DNA of 64,000 nucleotides from an uncultured Muribaculaceae bacterium (GTDB lineage Bacteria > Bacteroidota > Bacteroidia > Bacteroidales > Muribaculaceae): the NCBI GenBank assembly GCA_910586595.1, contig CAJUJB010000001.1, forward strand, positions 2,638 to 66,637, in the 5' to 3' direction. Below are positions 1 through 8,360 of the stretch, in pieces. The translations under genes and the position numbers were made by a program. The notes beneath the pieces were generated by a model. It searched no databases and was not told the origin of the DNA. It saw only the letters and a list, made by a program, of their open reading frames with translations. How positions within the stretch are numbered: the first letter of the stretch is position 1; each line of letters starts with the position of its first letter.

Positions 1-31
1 ACTGGAGTTCAGACGTGTGCTCTTCCGATCT
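1..31 (+). other. Illumina TruSeq adapter remnant
   Basis: These 31 bases match the 3' part of the TruSeq read-2 / index adapter, ending in GCTCTTCCGATCT. They are sequencing-library sequence left at a contig end and not part of the genome. Genomic sequence begins at 32. Confidence 0.97.
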
Positions 32-139
32 TTAATCCGACTTAACGCCGAGTATCCCGAAGGCCCTGCTGAGACAGCAGCCCGCACAATTGCCTTTACG
101 GAGAATATGGGCGAGGTCATCGAAAAACTTAAAAACTGA
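32..139 (+). CDS. 3' fragment of an unidentified gene
   Basis: An open frame runs from the adapter junction to a TGA at 137-139, giving the last 35 residues of a protein that ends in GEVIEKLKN. The tail looks like a soluble helical C-terminus. It stops only 2 nt before the ATG of the tannase gene, so the two are probably co-transcribed. The family cannot be recognised from this fragment, and the 5' end is missing because the contig begins here. Confidence 0.5.
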   Translation, partial: LIRLNAEYPEGPAETAARTIAFTENMGEVIEKLKN

Positions 140-141
140 TT

Positions 142-1704
142 ATGAATTACAAACTATTGTCCGCAGGCATCCTGCTTATGGCCGGATCGGCTGTGGCTCC
201 GGCGAGGGATTCATCTCTGAGATTTGATCCGACGGCTTTTTCTGCCCAAACCCTCACAATGCCAGATGGCACTCAGGTCTCATTCAAGGCATATGAAGGA
301 ATCTACTATGTGACTAACGTAGAAGACTCGGTCTACCAGTCCTTGAACATCTACGTGCCTGATAAATTGGTGTCGTCAGACAAAGTGCCCATTTTTCTAC
401 GCACATACGTGGGAGGCTATGCAGCCTCTACGGCCAAATCGCCATCGCCTGCCGATGCGACCGGACGCGCACTGAAAGAAGGATATGTGGTGTGCATCCC
501 TGGCTCACGTGGCTCCAACTCCACCGTAGAGCGAAATGGAAAGACAATCTATACAGGCACGGCGCCCAACGGTCTTCTTGATCTTAAGGCGGCCGTGAGA
601 TACCTCCGCTATAACGACGACCTCATTCCTGGCAGCTCTGAACTGATATTCACCGACGGCACCAGTGCCGGAGGCGCCATGTCGTCGCTGCTCGGAGCCA
701 CCGGCAACAGCCACGACTATGACAAATATCTGAAAGAGATGGGTGCCGCTGACGCCCGCGACGACGTGTTTGCAGCCATCTGTTACTGCCCTATTACCGA
801 TCTCAACCATGCCGACATGGAGTACGAGTGGCTGTATGGCTGCACCAACACCGGAGTACGTCACCTCTCGGAAGATCAGATGGTAATATCGGATGAACTT
901 GCAGCGGAGTGCCCGGCATATCTCAACTCTCTGGGGCTCAAAGATGCCGACGGCAACCCTATCGACGCCGACAACTACAAAGAATACCTCAAGACATTCC
1001 TTATCGCATCGGCACACCGGGCCCTTCAGGAAGGATGTGAGATTCCCGATACGATTGGCTTTACATTCTATCAGGATAAACAAGGCCCTATGGGAGGTGG
1101 CCCTGGCGGTATGGGGCCTCGCGGGCCAAAACCGGATGGACGTGGCCAGGCTGGCCAGCCTCCGTTCGGAGACGGTAGGCAGGCGCCATCATTTGGCCCC
1201 GGAAACGCCCCTCGGTTCAACAAGACATCCGACTTCGTCACCGGCCTGGATCTCGACCGTTACCTCAGTTATGTAGCGTCGGTTACTCCCCTGAAGACGC
1301 CCCCGGCATTCGACCAGATGGGCGTACTCATCGACACCCCTTCTCCTGAAAATAAAGTATTCGGAAACGAAGAGGGTGAAGCCGCCAACTTCACAGATTT
1401 CAGTCTTCGCCACCGACTCGATAATCCGGCGGCAGAGCTCAGCAAAGATATGCGCCACAGGGTTGAACTGATGAACCCGATGAATTATATCGGCTCTGAT
1501 AAATCAACCGTCGCATCCAACTGGTATATCCGTCATGGAGCTAAAGACCGCGACACCTCGTTCCTCGTGCCCATAAATCTTGCGACAAAACTTATGAACA
1601 CGGGCAAGAATGTTGATTTCGCCCTGCCTTGGAATCGTCCTCACTCGGGCGACTATAACCTCGACGACCTTTTCAACTGGATCAAGACCACACTTGCACA
1701 ATAA
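142..1704 (+). CDS. Subtype-B tannase-like alpha/beta hydrolase
   Basis: Predicted exported esterase resembling bacterial tannin acyl hydrolases, which cleave galloyl esters. The N-terminus is a signal peptide (about residues 1-21). The nucleophile elbow GTSAGG places the catalytic Ser at 175. The C-terminal block RHGAKDRDTSF (Asp471) and PWNRPHSGDYNLDDLF (His501) match the triad positions of the Lactobacillus plantarum tannase TanLp1 as I recall it. A Gly/Pro-rich insert, with repeated GGPGG-type motifs, lies at about residues 313-360 in the lid region. Start codon follows the previous stop by 2 nt. Family assignment is strong; the physiological substrate (gallotannin, feruloyl or another ester) is inference. 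Confidence 0.85.
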   Translation: MNYKLLSAGILLMAGSAVAPARDSSLRFDPTAFSAQTLTMPDGTQVSFKAYEGIYYVTNVEDSVYQSLNIYVPDKLVSSDKVPIFLRTYVGGYAASTAKSPSPADATGRALKEGYVVCIPGSRGSNSTVERNGKTIYTGTAPNGLLDLKAAVRYLRYNDDLIPGSSELIFTDGTSAGGAMSSLLGATGNSHDYDKYLKEMGAADARDDVFAAICYCPITDLNHADMEYEWLYGCTNTGVRHLSEDQMVISDELAAECPAYLNSLGLKDADGNPIDADNYKEYLKTFLIASAHRALQEGCEIPDTIGFTFYQDKQGPMGGGPGGMGPRGPKPDGRGQAGQPPFGDGRQAPSFGPGNAPRFNKTSDFVTGLDLDRYLSYVASVTPLKTPPAFDQMGVLIDTPSPENKVFGNEEGEAANFTDFSLRHRLDNPAAELSKDMRHRVELMNPMNYIGSDKSTVASNWYIRHGAKDRDTSFLVPINLATKLMNTGKNVDFALPWNRPHSGDYNLDDLFNWIKTTLAQ

Positions 1705-1709
1705 CACAG

Positions 1710-1759
1710 CAATCCCTCCGGAGTACGCGCCTGCGATTATCCGGAGGGATTGTTTTTTT
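1710..1759 (+). terminator. Rho-independent terminator after tannase gene
   Basis: A perfect 13-bp stem (1710-1722 with 1740-1752) is followed by seven T residues. It sits between the convergent tannase and ClC genes. The T tract favours the plus strand. Confidence 0.92.
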
Positions 1760-3570
1760 CAATCGTCGCAATAATGCCTGAGGACCCTGCGGTAGGAATT
1801 GAAGATTTTGCTCTTCGACACAAATCCGACGTACTTGCCATTCTCCACCACCGGTAGATTCCAGGCTCCGGTCTCGTCGAACGACTTCATAACCTGATCC
1901 ATGCTCTGCCCTATCTCAATCTTGGCCGGAGGAATCGACATGAAGGTGCTCACCCGCATACGCCTGTATAGATCCGGGCGGAACATGATGTTACGTATCT
2001 CATCGAGCAACACCACTCCTACAAGCTCGCGGTGCTCGTTCAGCACCGGAAAAAGATTACGCTTGCTTTTAGCAATGGTGTCTACCATATCCTTGAGTGT
2101 CATGTCGGGATACACAGGGAGGAAATCTGTCTCTATCACATTATTGATTTTGAGCAGGGTGAGCACAGCCTGGTCTTTGCGGTGGGTGAGGAGCTCGCCA
2201 CGCTTGGCCAATCGCATGGTGTAGATAGAATACGGCTCGAAAACCTTGATGGTGCCGTAAGAAATTGTACTTACAATCAGCAGCGGCAGGAAGAGGTCGT
2301 AGCCTCCGGTCAGTTCGGCCGTAAGGAAGATTGCCATAAGCGGAGCATGCATTACGCCACTCATAACCCCGGCCATGCCAATCAGGGCAAAGTTCTTTGT
2401 AGACAGCTCTACCAAGCCGAGATTATTGACAATAAATGCGAAAAGGAACCCTGTGAGACAGCCCACATAGAGCGATGGTGCGAACGTTCCGCCCACGCCT
2501 CCGGCGCCGTTGGTTGCCGACGTCGCAAAGGCCTTAGTGGCGACTACAAGCCCGATAAACAGAGCCAGGAACCACACCGAATTACGGTCGCCATAGAAAA
2601 GAGAACCATTGACAATCGACGACGTATCGCCACCGAGCAGCCCTACAATCGAGCCGTAACCTTCGCCATAGAGAGGCGGGAAAATAAATACAAGCGCCGA
2701 GAGTATGCAGCAGCCCACAAGAGTCTTGAGCCACCGGTGCTTGAAGCGCGCGAAGAAATTCTCCATCATATTCATCACGCGGGTGAAATAAAGCGAAGCG
2801 AAGCCGCTCACAACCCCCAGCATGATCACATAGGGAATACGCGAGGTGTAGAAGTCTTCGGTCTGCGCGAAGAAAAATTCAAACTCATAGCCCGTATAGA
2901 CATATGCAAGCGTTGTGCTGGTAATCGACGCGATGAGGAGGGGCATCACCGATACGGCTGTAAGGTCAAGCATGAGCACTTCGAGTGTGAACAGCATGCC
3001 GGCAATCGGAGCCTTGAAGATGCCGGCTATACCGGCGGCAGCCCCACAGCCAACCAGAATCATGAGGATACGCGGCGACATGCGGAACACACGCCCGAGA
3101 TTAGATCCGATGGCCGCGCCGGTGAATACAATCGGGCCCTCGGCTCCTACCGATCCGCCGAAACCTATGGTGACCGACGATGCCAGCACCGAGGTGTAGA
3201 CATTATGTTTCTTCAGGCGGCTTTTATTCTGCGATATGGCATACAGCACCCTGGTCACACCATGACTTATATCGTCGCGCACCACATAGCGCACGTATAG
3301 CGCCGTAATTACCACACCCACAGCAGGCAAGAGGATGTAAAGATAGTTGCCCGACTCGAAGTTGACGCCGGCAGTAAGCACCGACGAAATATAATGGATA
3401 AGAAATTTCAGAACGATGGCAGCAACCCCGCTGAGTATACCTACGAAGAAGGCCAGCACAAGCACGAAAGTCTTTTCCTTGATATGGCGTTCGCGCCAAA
3501 GGAGGAAAGAGAAGAACAGTTCGCGCAAACGGTTGCTCACCGGCGGCCGTATGTCAGTTACGGATGGCAT
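1759..3570 (-). CDS. ClC-family chloride channel/transporter with CBS pair
   Basis: Integral membrane protein of 603 residues. The ClC core carries GSVGAEGP with the gating glutamate at 144, the helix motif KAPIAG near 186-191, and GGTFAPS for the anion pathway. Two CBS domains fill about residues 465-595. The first selectivity loop reads ISHGVT (His103) where E. coli ClcA has GSGIP. The position equal to ClcA Glu203 (internal proton site) is Val198, next to the conserved Glu197. That substitution is typical of ClC channels, although some coupled prokaryotic exchangers also lack this glutamate. It lies 64 nt downstream of the glycosylphosphotransferase gene and may be read with it. Ion selectivity and coupling cannot be settled from sequence. 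Confidence 0.93.
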   Translation of the reverse strand: MPSVTDIRPPVSNRLRELFFSFLLWRERHIKEKTFVLVLAFFVGILSGVAAIVLKFLIHYISSVLTAGVNFESGNYLYILLPAVGVVITALYVRYVVRDDISHGVTRVLYAISQNKSRLKKHNVYTSVLASSVTIGFGGSVGAEGPIVFTGAAIGSNLGRVFRMSPRILMILVGCGAAAGIAGIFKAPIAGMLFTLEVLMLDLTAVSVMPLLIASITSTTLAYVYTGYEFEFFFAQTEDFYTSRIPYVIMLGVVSGFASLYFTRVMNMMENFFARFKHRWLKTLVGCCILSALVFIFPPLYGEGYGSIVGLLGGDTSSIVNGSLFYGDRNSVWFLALFIGLVVATKAFATSATNGAGGVGGTFAPSLYVGCLTGFLFAFIVNNLGLVELSTKNFALIGMAGVMSGVMHAPLMAIFLTAELTGGYDLFLPLLIVSTISYGTIKVFEPYSIYTMRLAKRGELLTHRKDQAVLTLLKINNVIETDFLPVYPDMTLKDMVDTIAKSKRNLFPVLNEHRELVGVVLLDEIRNIMFRPDLYRRMRVSTFMSIPPAKIEIGQSMDQVMKSFDETGAWNLPVVENGKYVGFVSKSKIFNSYRRVLRHYCDD

Positions 3571-3634
3571 ATGTTGAACTTATAATCGTTATATCTTAGA
3601 ATTGCACAATTTTGATGGTAATGATAAGCGGCTC

Positions 3635-5059
3635 TTACTTGCCTCGGCCACGTATCACCGTATTGACAGTATGGAAAATAATCTTGAGGTCGACTGCCAG
3701 CGACACATTCTCAAGATAGAGCATGTCATAGTAGAGGCGCTCCATCATCTCATCGATGTTTGATGCATAGCCAAACTTGACCACACCCCATGAAGTTATT
3801 CCAGGACGCACCTGATGAATCAGGCTGTATGCCGGATGACGGTCGAGCAGCTGGCGGATATAATAGTCGCGCTCCGGACGAGGCCCGACAATCGACATCT
3901 CGCCTTTGAGTACATTCCAGAACTGCGGCAGCTCGTCGAGACGGTATTTGCGCATCACATGACCACTGCGGGTCACACGCGGATCATGCTCCGTAGCCAG
4001 CACCGGCCCGTTAGCCTCGGCATTGACCATCATCGTGCGGAACTTAACTATCATGAACGGCTTTTTGTGATAGCCGATGCGGCGTTGCGTATAGAATACT
4101 GGGCCGGGAGAGTCAAGTTTCACTATAATTGCCAACGCAAGCATAACAGGCGACAATACAACCAAAGCCAGTGCCGAAGTGACTACGTCGGCAATACGCT
4201 TCAGATTGACAGCCACCGGAGGAATATTGGCATTGGTTATGTCCACCAGCGGCTCGGTTGTGACAGATGTCAGCCTCGGCTTGGTGGTCATAAGGCTGTG
4301 GAGGTCGGGGGTTACGAAGAGAGGCAGATCGAGCGCATACAAATCGTTGATAATCTCTCCGACCTGCGACAGACCGCCTTCCTGAGGCATGACTATGATT
4401 GCCTGGATTCCGGCCGACCGGCAGAGGCCTGCGATATCGTCTGTACGGTAAACGGGCACGCCATCGAGCGTATCACCCTCGGCCGTACCATCGATGTCGA
4501 CACACCCAACTACATGGAGGCCGGTATTGATACGCGACGAAATGATTCGGTCAAGCTTGGTCGAGAGACTTGGCGCGGCCCCGATAACCAGAGTTTTCAT
4601 CGAATACGCTCCGCGGCGTATGCGGGCGGCATTCCTCGTCACGATTACAAGCCTGGCCACCGCAGTGGGGATAAACAAGCAGCCCAGCAGCATGAGCATG
4701 AGCTCGTAGTTGGTGACTCGCTCAGGTATGTTGTCGTTTACAAGCGCGGCAAAGAATATGCCGAGCATACCTATAAACGACACTATGAATGTATTCAGCA
4801 CCTCATCGAGGCGAGACTTATAGAGGGTGTTCGAGCGATTGTACGACCCCGATATGGCATACAGCACCAACATACAGGGAGGCACAACCAACTGGCCGAG
4901 CACAAGAGGACGGCTGAGAAGGAAACCGCTCAGCGAAGTCTGCACCAGATCAGGTGGCAAAGTAAAGAAACGAAGCACGTTGAAGCAAAACCATCCAACG
5001 GCAACCGTAACCAAATCGGATACGGCATATTTGATACGCTGGTATGTGATCTGCTTCAT
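3635..5059 (-). CDS. Polyprenyl glycosylphosphotransferase (WcaJ/WbaP-like)
   Basis: Starts exopolysaccharide or O-antigen-type repeat synthesis by moving a sugar-1-phosphate onto undecaprenyl phosphate at the inner membrane. The 474-residue protein has the full architecture: several N-terminal membrane segments, a middle Rossmann-like CoA-binding-type domain (about 145-250), then a membrane-dipping helix and the C-terminal bacterial sugar transferase domain. That domain has the signatures DSPGPVFYTQRRIG, KFRTM, RKYRLDELPQFWNVL and GPRPERDYY. The gene follows tsaC by 30 nt. No other polysaccharide genes are adjacent on this strand, so the product polymer is unknown. Confidence 0.93.
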   Translation of the reverse strand: MKQITYQRIKYAVSDLVTVAVGWFCFNVLRFFTLPPDLVQTSLSGFLLSRPLVLGQLVVPPCMLVLYAISGSYNRSNTLYKSRLDEVLNTFIVSFIGMLGIFFAALVNDNIPERVTNYELMLMLLGCLFIPTAVARLVIVTRNAARIRRGAYSMKTLVIGAAPSLSTKLDRIISSRINTGLHVVGCVDIDGTAEGDTLDGVPVYRTDDIAGLCRSAGIQAIIVMPQEGGLSQVGEIINDLYALDLPLFVTPDLHSLMTTKPRLTSVTTEPLVDITNANIPPVAVNLKRIADVVTSALALVVLSPVMLALAIIVKLDSPGPVFYTQRRIGYHKKPFMIVKFRTMMVNAEANGPVLATEHDPRVTRSGHVMRKYRLDELPQFWNVLKGEMSIVGPRPERDYYIRQLLDRHPAYSLIHQVRPGITSWGVVKFGYASNIDEMMERLYYDMLYLENVSLAVDLKIIFHTVNTVIRGRGK

Positions 5060-5089
5060 CGTTAAACTTTGATTGGGGCAGCCCGAAGG

Positions 5090-5677
5090 TCAGCCTCTTA
5101 TTATCTTGAACAGGCCCCCTTCAGAGAGACGGATCACCGACGATGGCCGCTGAGCTGAAGCCTTCTCTTCACGGCGGGAAAGGCATACATAGTCGGCCGC
5201 CTCAAGTATTTCGGGAGAAATCTCGGTATAGACAGCCGGGGTGGGCTGACCGCTGATATTTGCAGAAGTTGAGACAATCGGCTTACGGAACGCCGTGCAC
5301 AAGGCACTGCTGAAAGCCTCAGCAGTAAGGCGCACTCCGATGGAGCCGTCCTCAGCAACCAACTCCGGCGCAATACCGGCAGCCGGCGACGGATGGTCGT
5401 AAACTATAGTTGTTGGCCTATCGGCAAACTCTATGAGCTGATAAGCTACATCAGGGATGCAGTCGACGGTCCGCTCAAGTTGCGCCAACGACCCGACCAG
5501 TGTGATGAGCGCCTTGGCATCGGAGCGGCGTTTAATTTCGAAGACCTTGCGGACGGCCTCGGAGTTTGTGGCATCGCAGCCAATACCCCACACTGTATCG
5601 GTGGGATACACAATCACGCCACCGCGCCGCAGGACTTCTACGGCAGCGCGGATGTCCTGAGTATATTCACCTGTCAT
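5090..5677 (-). CDS. tsaC: L-threonylcarbamoyladenylate synthase (TsaC/Sua5/YrdC)
   Basis: Makes threonylcarbamoyl-AMP from threonine, bicarbonate and ATP, the first step of tRNA t6A37 synthesis. The 195-residue length is that of the single-domain YrdC form. Signatures are VYPTDTVWGIGCDATN near the N-terminus, KRRSDAK for substrate binding, and VSTSANISGQP. The start codon overlaps the tsaB stop codon by 4 bp (ATGA), so tsaB and tsaC are translationally coupled and both serve the same pathway. Confidence 0.95.
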   Translation of the reverse strand: MTGEYTQDIRAAVEVLRRGGVIVYPTDTVWGIGCDATNSEAVRKVFEIKRRSDAKALITLVGSLAQLERTVDCIPDVAYQLIEFADRPTTIVYDHPSPAAGIAPELVAEDGSIGVRLTAEAFSSALCTAFRKPIVSTSANISGQPTPAVYTEISPEILEAADYVCLSRREEKASAQRPSSVIRLSEGGLFKIIRG

Positions 5678-6375
5678 AGCACCTTGTTTTTAGGCTTGGT
5701 GGCCTGGAAATCTTTCAGATACAAGGGCGTGGAATACGCCACATCGAGAAATTCGCGGCATGCATATGCCCTGTCGGCCAGAGCAATCATATCCACCGCC
5801 AAGGGCTCTACATCGGGCACGAAGGTGGCAAGCTCACAATCGGCAAAGAGGTCGCAGGCCTTCGCAGCTCCACTGCCGAAAAACAGAATCGGGCGTCCGC
5901 TTGCCTTAAGGTCGGCGTACGATGATTCGTCTAAAATCAGCGGCTGGGGCGCCAGCAAAGGAGTCAGACCGAAATCATATGCGGCGGTATAGACCTCCAT
6001 GCGGCGGGCGTCGATCATGGGAATGAATATCGTATCGGGAGAAATGTCGTCGGTGGAGAACATCACGCGTGTGGCCAGTAGCTCAAGTGTGTTGACACCT
6101 ATCATAGGTATGTCGAGCGCATACGCAAGCCCTTTGGCCTCGCTTAAGCCTATGCGCAACCCGGTATAGCTTCCGGGCCCTATGCTCACAGCAACGGCGT
6201 CGGGCTTAAGCTCGTGCTCACGGGCGTAATCAAGGCAATGTTTTACAAATCCGCTCAACAGAGTCGCATGATTGCGGCCCTCGAAATCCTCACGATGAGC
6301 CACAATCATACCCTCGGCAGTAAGTGCAGCCGAGCAAGTGGTTCCGGAAGTCTCTATATTTAATATTGTAGCCAT
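5674..6375 (-). CDS. tsaB: tRNA threonylcarbamoyladenosine protein TsaB
   Basis: Non-catalytic actin-fold partner of TsaD in the t6A37 complex. The protein begins MATILNIETSG with the ASKHA phosphate-loop region and contains the conserved SIGPGSYTGLRIGLSEAKGL core at about residues 70-90. I chose the ATG at 6375 over an upstream in-frame ATG at 6447, because homologues begin just before the first beta strand and a promoter box lies only 18 nt upstream. It is followed by tsaC with a 4-bp overlap. Confidence 0.95.
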   Translation of the reverse strand: MATILNIETSGTTCSAALTAEGMIVAHREDFEGRNHATLLSGFVKHCLDYAREHELKPDAVAVSIGPGSYTGLRIGLSEAKGLAYALDIPMIGVNTLELLATRVMFSTDDISPDTIFIPMIDARRMEVYTAAYDFGLTPLLAPQPLILDESSYADLKASGRPILFFGSGAAKACDLFADCELATFVPDVEPLAVDMIALADRAYACREFLDVAYSTPLYLKDFQATKPKNKVL

Positions 6376-6392
6376 GTATTCAATCTTTACGG

Positions 6393-6424
6393 CAAAAATA
6401 AACAAAATCGCCGACATATCGCAA
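6393..6424 (-). promoter_or_regulatory. Bacteroidetes-type promoter of tsaB
   Basis: On the minus strand TTG (6424-6422) is followed after 21 nt by TATTTTTG (6400-6393), fitting the TTG-N19-22-TAnnTTTG consensus. Transcription would start near 6387, giving a leader of only about 12 nt before the tsaB ATG. Confidence 0.6.
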
Positions 6425-6505
6425 GCCACGGCAAAAAATCTTTGCACTTATCAAAGGCTCCAAATTTTTCCTTGTTGAAAATGTGCGCGCTACGCGGATA
6501 TTTTG

Positions 6506-6513
6506 TAATTTTG
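6506..6513 (+). promoter_or_regulatory. Candidate -7 box for yicC
   Basis: TAATTTTG fits the TAnnTTTG consensus, followed by C as is common in Bacteroidetes. No convincing -33 element lies at the usual distance. It would give a leader of about 80 nt before the yicC start. Confidence 0.45.
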
Positions 6514-6601
6514 CACCTGCTTTGGCGCAACGCAGCGCCAACCGCCAAACCAATCCCGGTGCGAGTACTTGTAAGGCGGCGTACCGAATGATTCATCGCC
6601 T

Positions 6602-7489
6602 ATGTTGATGTCAATGACAGGCTTCGGCAAAGCTACCGCCGAGTCTCCTAATAAAAAGATCAGCGTTGAGGTCAAGTCGCTTAATTCCAAGCAACTCGAC
6701 TTAAACGTCCGTATACCTTACTGCTTCCGCGAGCATGAACTTGACATACGCTCAGCTGTGGGTCGTGTGCTCGAGCGCGGCAAAGTCGACGTACTCATCA
6801 ACTCCGAAGCCGCCCCTGGGGCTGCCACATCATTGTCGGCATCGCTCAACGTAGAGGCTCTGGCTGCCTACCACCGTCAGGTTGCAGAGGCCGCCGCAGC
6901 TTTAGGTATTCCCGAGCCCAGCGACTGGTATTCGGTTCTCCTCCGTTTCCCCGACACCATGCACACCGAGAGTGCCGAAATTGCCGACGAGGCCGATGCA
7001 GCCGCCCTCAAGGATGCTGTTTCGCGCGCCGTTGAAGGCCTTATGGCACACCGCCGGGCTGAAGGCGAGGCTCTCGAGCGGTTCTTCGCCGAGCGCATCG
7101 AAGCCATCGGCTCACTTCTCGCACAGGTAGAGCCCTTCGAGAAAGAACGCGTTGCCAAAATCCGGGCACGCATCGAGGAAGGCCTTGCAAAAATACCCGT
7201 AGCCGAATACGACAAAGGGCGTCTCGAACAAGAAATGATATTCTATATCGAGAAGCTCGACGTGAACGAAGAAAAACAGCGTCTTGCCAAGCATCTGGCC
7301 TACTTCATGGAGACCATGAATGCCCCTCATCCCGGTCAGGGAAAGAAATTGGGCTTCATATCTCAGGAAATGGGTCGCGAGATAAACACACTCGGCTCAA
7401 AAAGCAATCATGCCGAAATGCAGGCAATTGTAGTGAAGATGAAAGACCTGCTTGAACAGATAAAAGAACAAGTGCTCAACGTGATGTAA
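6602..7489 (+). CDS. yicC: YicC-family endoribonuclease
   Basis: Member of the YicC/YloC family, ring-forming endoribonucleases linked to RNA decay in other bacteria. The N-terminus has the family hallmark SMTGFGKA and the following EVKSLNSKQLDLNVRIP. The C-terminus has the conserved block QEMGREINTLGSKSN followed by KDLLEQIKEQVLNV. Length (295) is typical. Two in-frame ATGs lie 6 nt apart (6602 and 6608); I keep the first, without a clear ribosome site to decide. Confidence 0.93.
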   Translation: MLMSMTGFGKATAESPNKKISVEVKSLNSKQLDLNVRIPYCFREHELDIRSAVGRVLERGKVDVLINSEAAPGAATSLSASLNVEALAAYHRQVAEAAAALGIPEPSDWYSVLLRFPDTMHTESAEIADEADAAALKDAVSRAVEGLMAHRRAEGEALERFFAERIEAIGSLLAQVEPFEKERVAKIRARIEEGLAKIPVAEYDKGRLEQEMIFYIEKLDVNEEKQRLAKHLAYFMETMNAPHPGQGKKLGFISQEMGREINTLGSKSNHAEMQAIVVKMKDLLEQIKEQVLNVM

Positions 7490-7495
7490 TCCACA

Positions 7496-8287
7496 TCACT
7501 TGCTCTTGCCCGCATATTTGCGGTAAGCGGCAGCCATGCGCGTATGATAGCCTCGGGCGGCATAGGACGGCCCGTTGTAAATACGGGCGAAGGCTGCCCA
7601 ATTTTTTTTCTGGAGATGGGTGAGCAGGCCGGTGTTGCGCATATAGTCGGCAAACAGACGCAGCTGATCATACTCCGACTGGCTCATCATATCCACGAAG
7701 TCGGCGCGCGAAGGCGCTCCGCAAAGCTTCCAGTTAAAGCCTCCGATCTGGAACATACCCCAGAAGGTACTCTCGATTGCCGCGATGCTGTCGATCGCCA
7801 TGGCCGCGTCAAGCCTGGCCTGCTGGGCAGCCTGCTGATTGCCGTACTTGGCGATGTTAAGAGGCTTAAGAGCCTCGCTTGATTTATACTTAGAGAGATT
7901 TATGCCACGCCGTGCAGCAGCTCGCTTGAACATAGCCTGGTCAAAATTGATTACAGGCAAACCTTCGGCGTGGAAGCCTTTATGTGTCTTGCCTGTCTCG
8001 ATCTCCACAATTGCCTTGATGGCCGCAACCTCAACTTCAAGTTCCCTGGCGATTTCCTCAAAGTCAGACTCTCTCAATGGCCCGGTATGCCTGAAAGGAT
8101 CGGGAATAAAAGAGGTGTGCAGTGTGTCGCCTTCAATGATAATGAACGTCCGGCCGAGAGAATCTACTCCCCCGGGAAGTTTTTCCATGACGAAGATGGT
8201 GTCGCCTTCAGTGCGCCACGCAGCCATCTGCACCACCGTGAAAAGAATGGCGACAAGGGCTATAAAATGAGATGCTGAGCGTGTCAT
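7496..8287 (-). CDS. N-acetylmuramidase-domain peptidoglycan hydrolase
   Basis: Predicted exported muramidase of the DUF3380 / N-acetylmuramidase family found in phage endolysins and cellular hydrolases. Residues 1-22 form a signal peptide or anchor. The domain covers about 75-262, with AIVEIETG carrying the likely catalytic glutamate, INFDQAMFKR, then WGMFQIGGFNWKLCG and the C-terminal WAAFARIYNGPSYA. The order and spacing match this family. The gene begins only 12 nt downstream of the pepD terminator, so it must rely on read-through or a promoter hidden near the hairpin. Substrate is inferred from the family. Confidence 0.83.
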   Translation of the reverse strand: MTRSASHFIALVAILFTVVQMAAWRTEGDTIFVMEKLPGGVDSLGRTFIIIEGDTLHTSFIPDPFRHTGPLRESDFEEIARELEVEVAAIKAIVEIETGKTHKGFHAEGLPVINFDQAMFKRAAARRGINLSKYKSSEALKPLNIAKYGNQQAAQQARLDAAMAIDSIAAIESTFWGMFQIGGFNWKLCGAPSRADFVDMMSQSEYDQLRLFADYMRNTGLLTHLQKKNWAAFARIYNGPSYAARGYHTRMAAAYRKYAGKSK

Positions 8288-8299
8288 AGGCTATTGGGA

Positions 8300-8349
8300 A
8301 AAAGAAAAAATACGCGGCGGCACATCCTCATACAAGGGGAGCCGCCGCG
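8300..8349 (-). terminator. Terminator of pepD
   Basis: Read on the minus strand, a 9-bp GC-only stem (8349-8341 with 8321-8313) is followed by a T-rich run (8312-8300). It lies 11 nt after the pepD stop. Confidence 0.85.
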
Positions 8350-8360
8350 CAAATCAGTTA

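Noticed and set aside
2032..3300. Long plus-strand open frame of 422 codons opposite the ClC gene
   Set aside because: It is antisense to a well-supported gene with conserved motifs and has no recognisable protein features.
3815..5065. 416-codon plus-strand frame opposite the glycosylphosphotransferase
   Set aside because: A mirror frame of a conserved gene; composition is rich in His, Arg and Gln, as in shadows.
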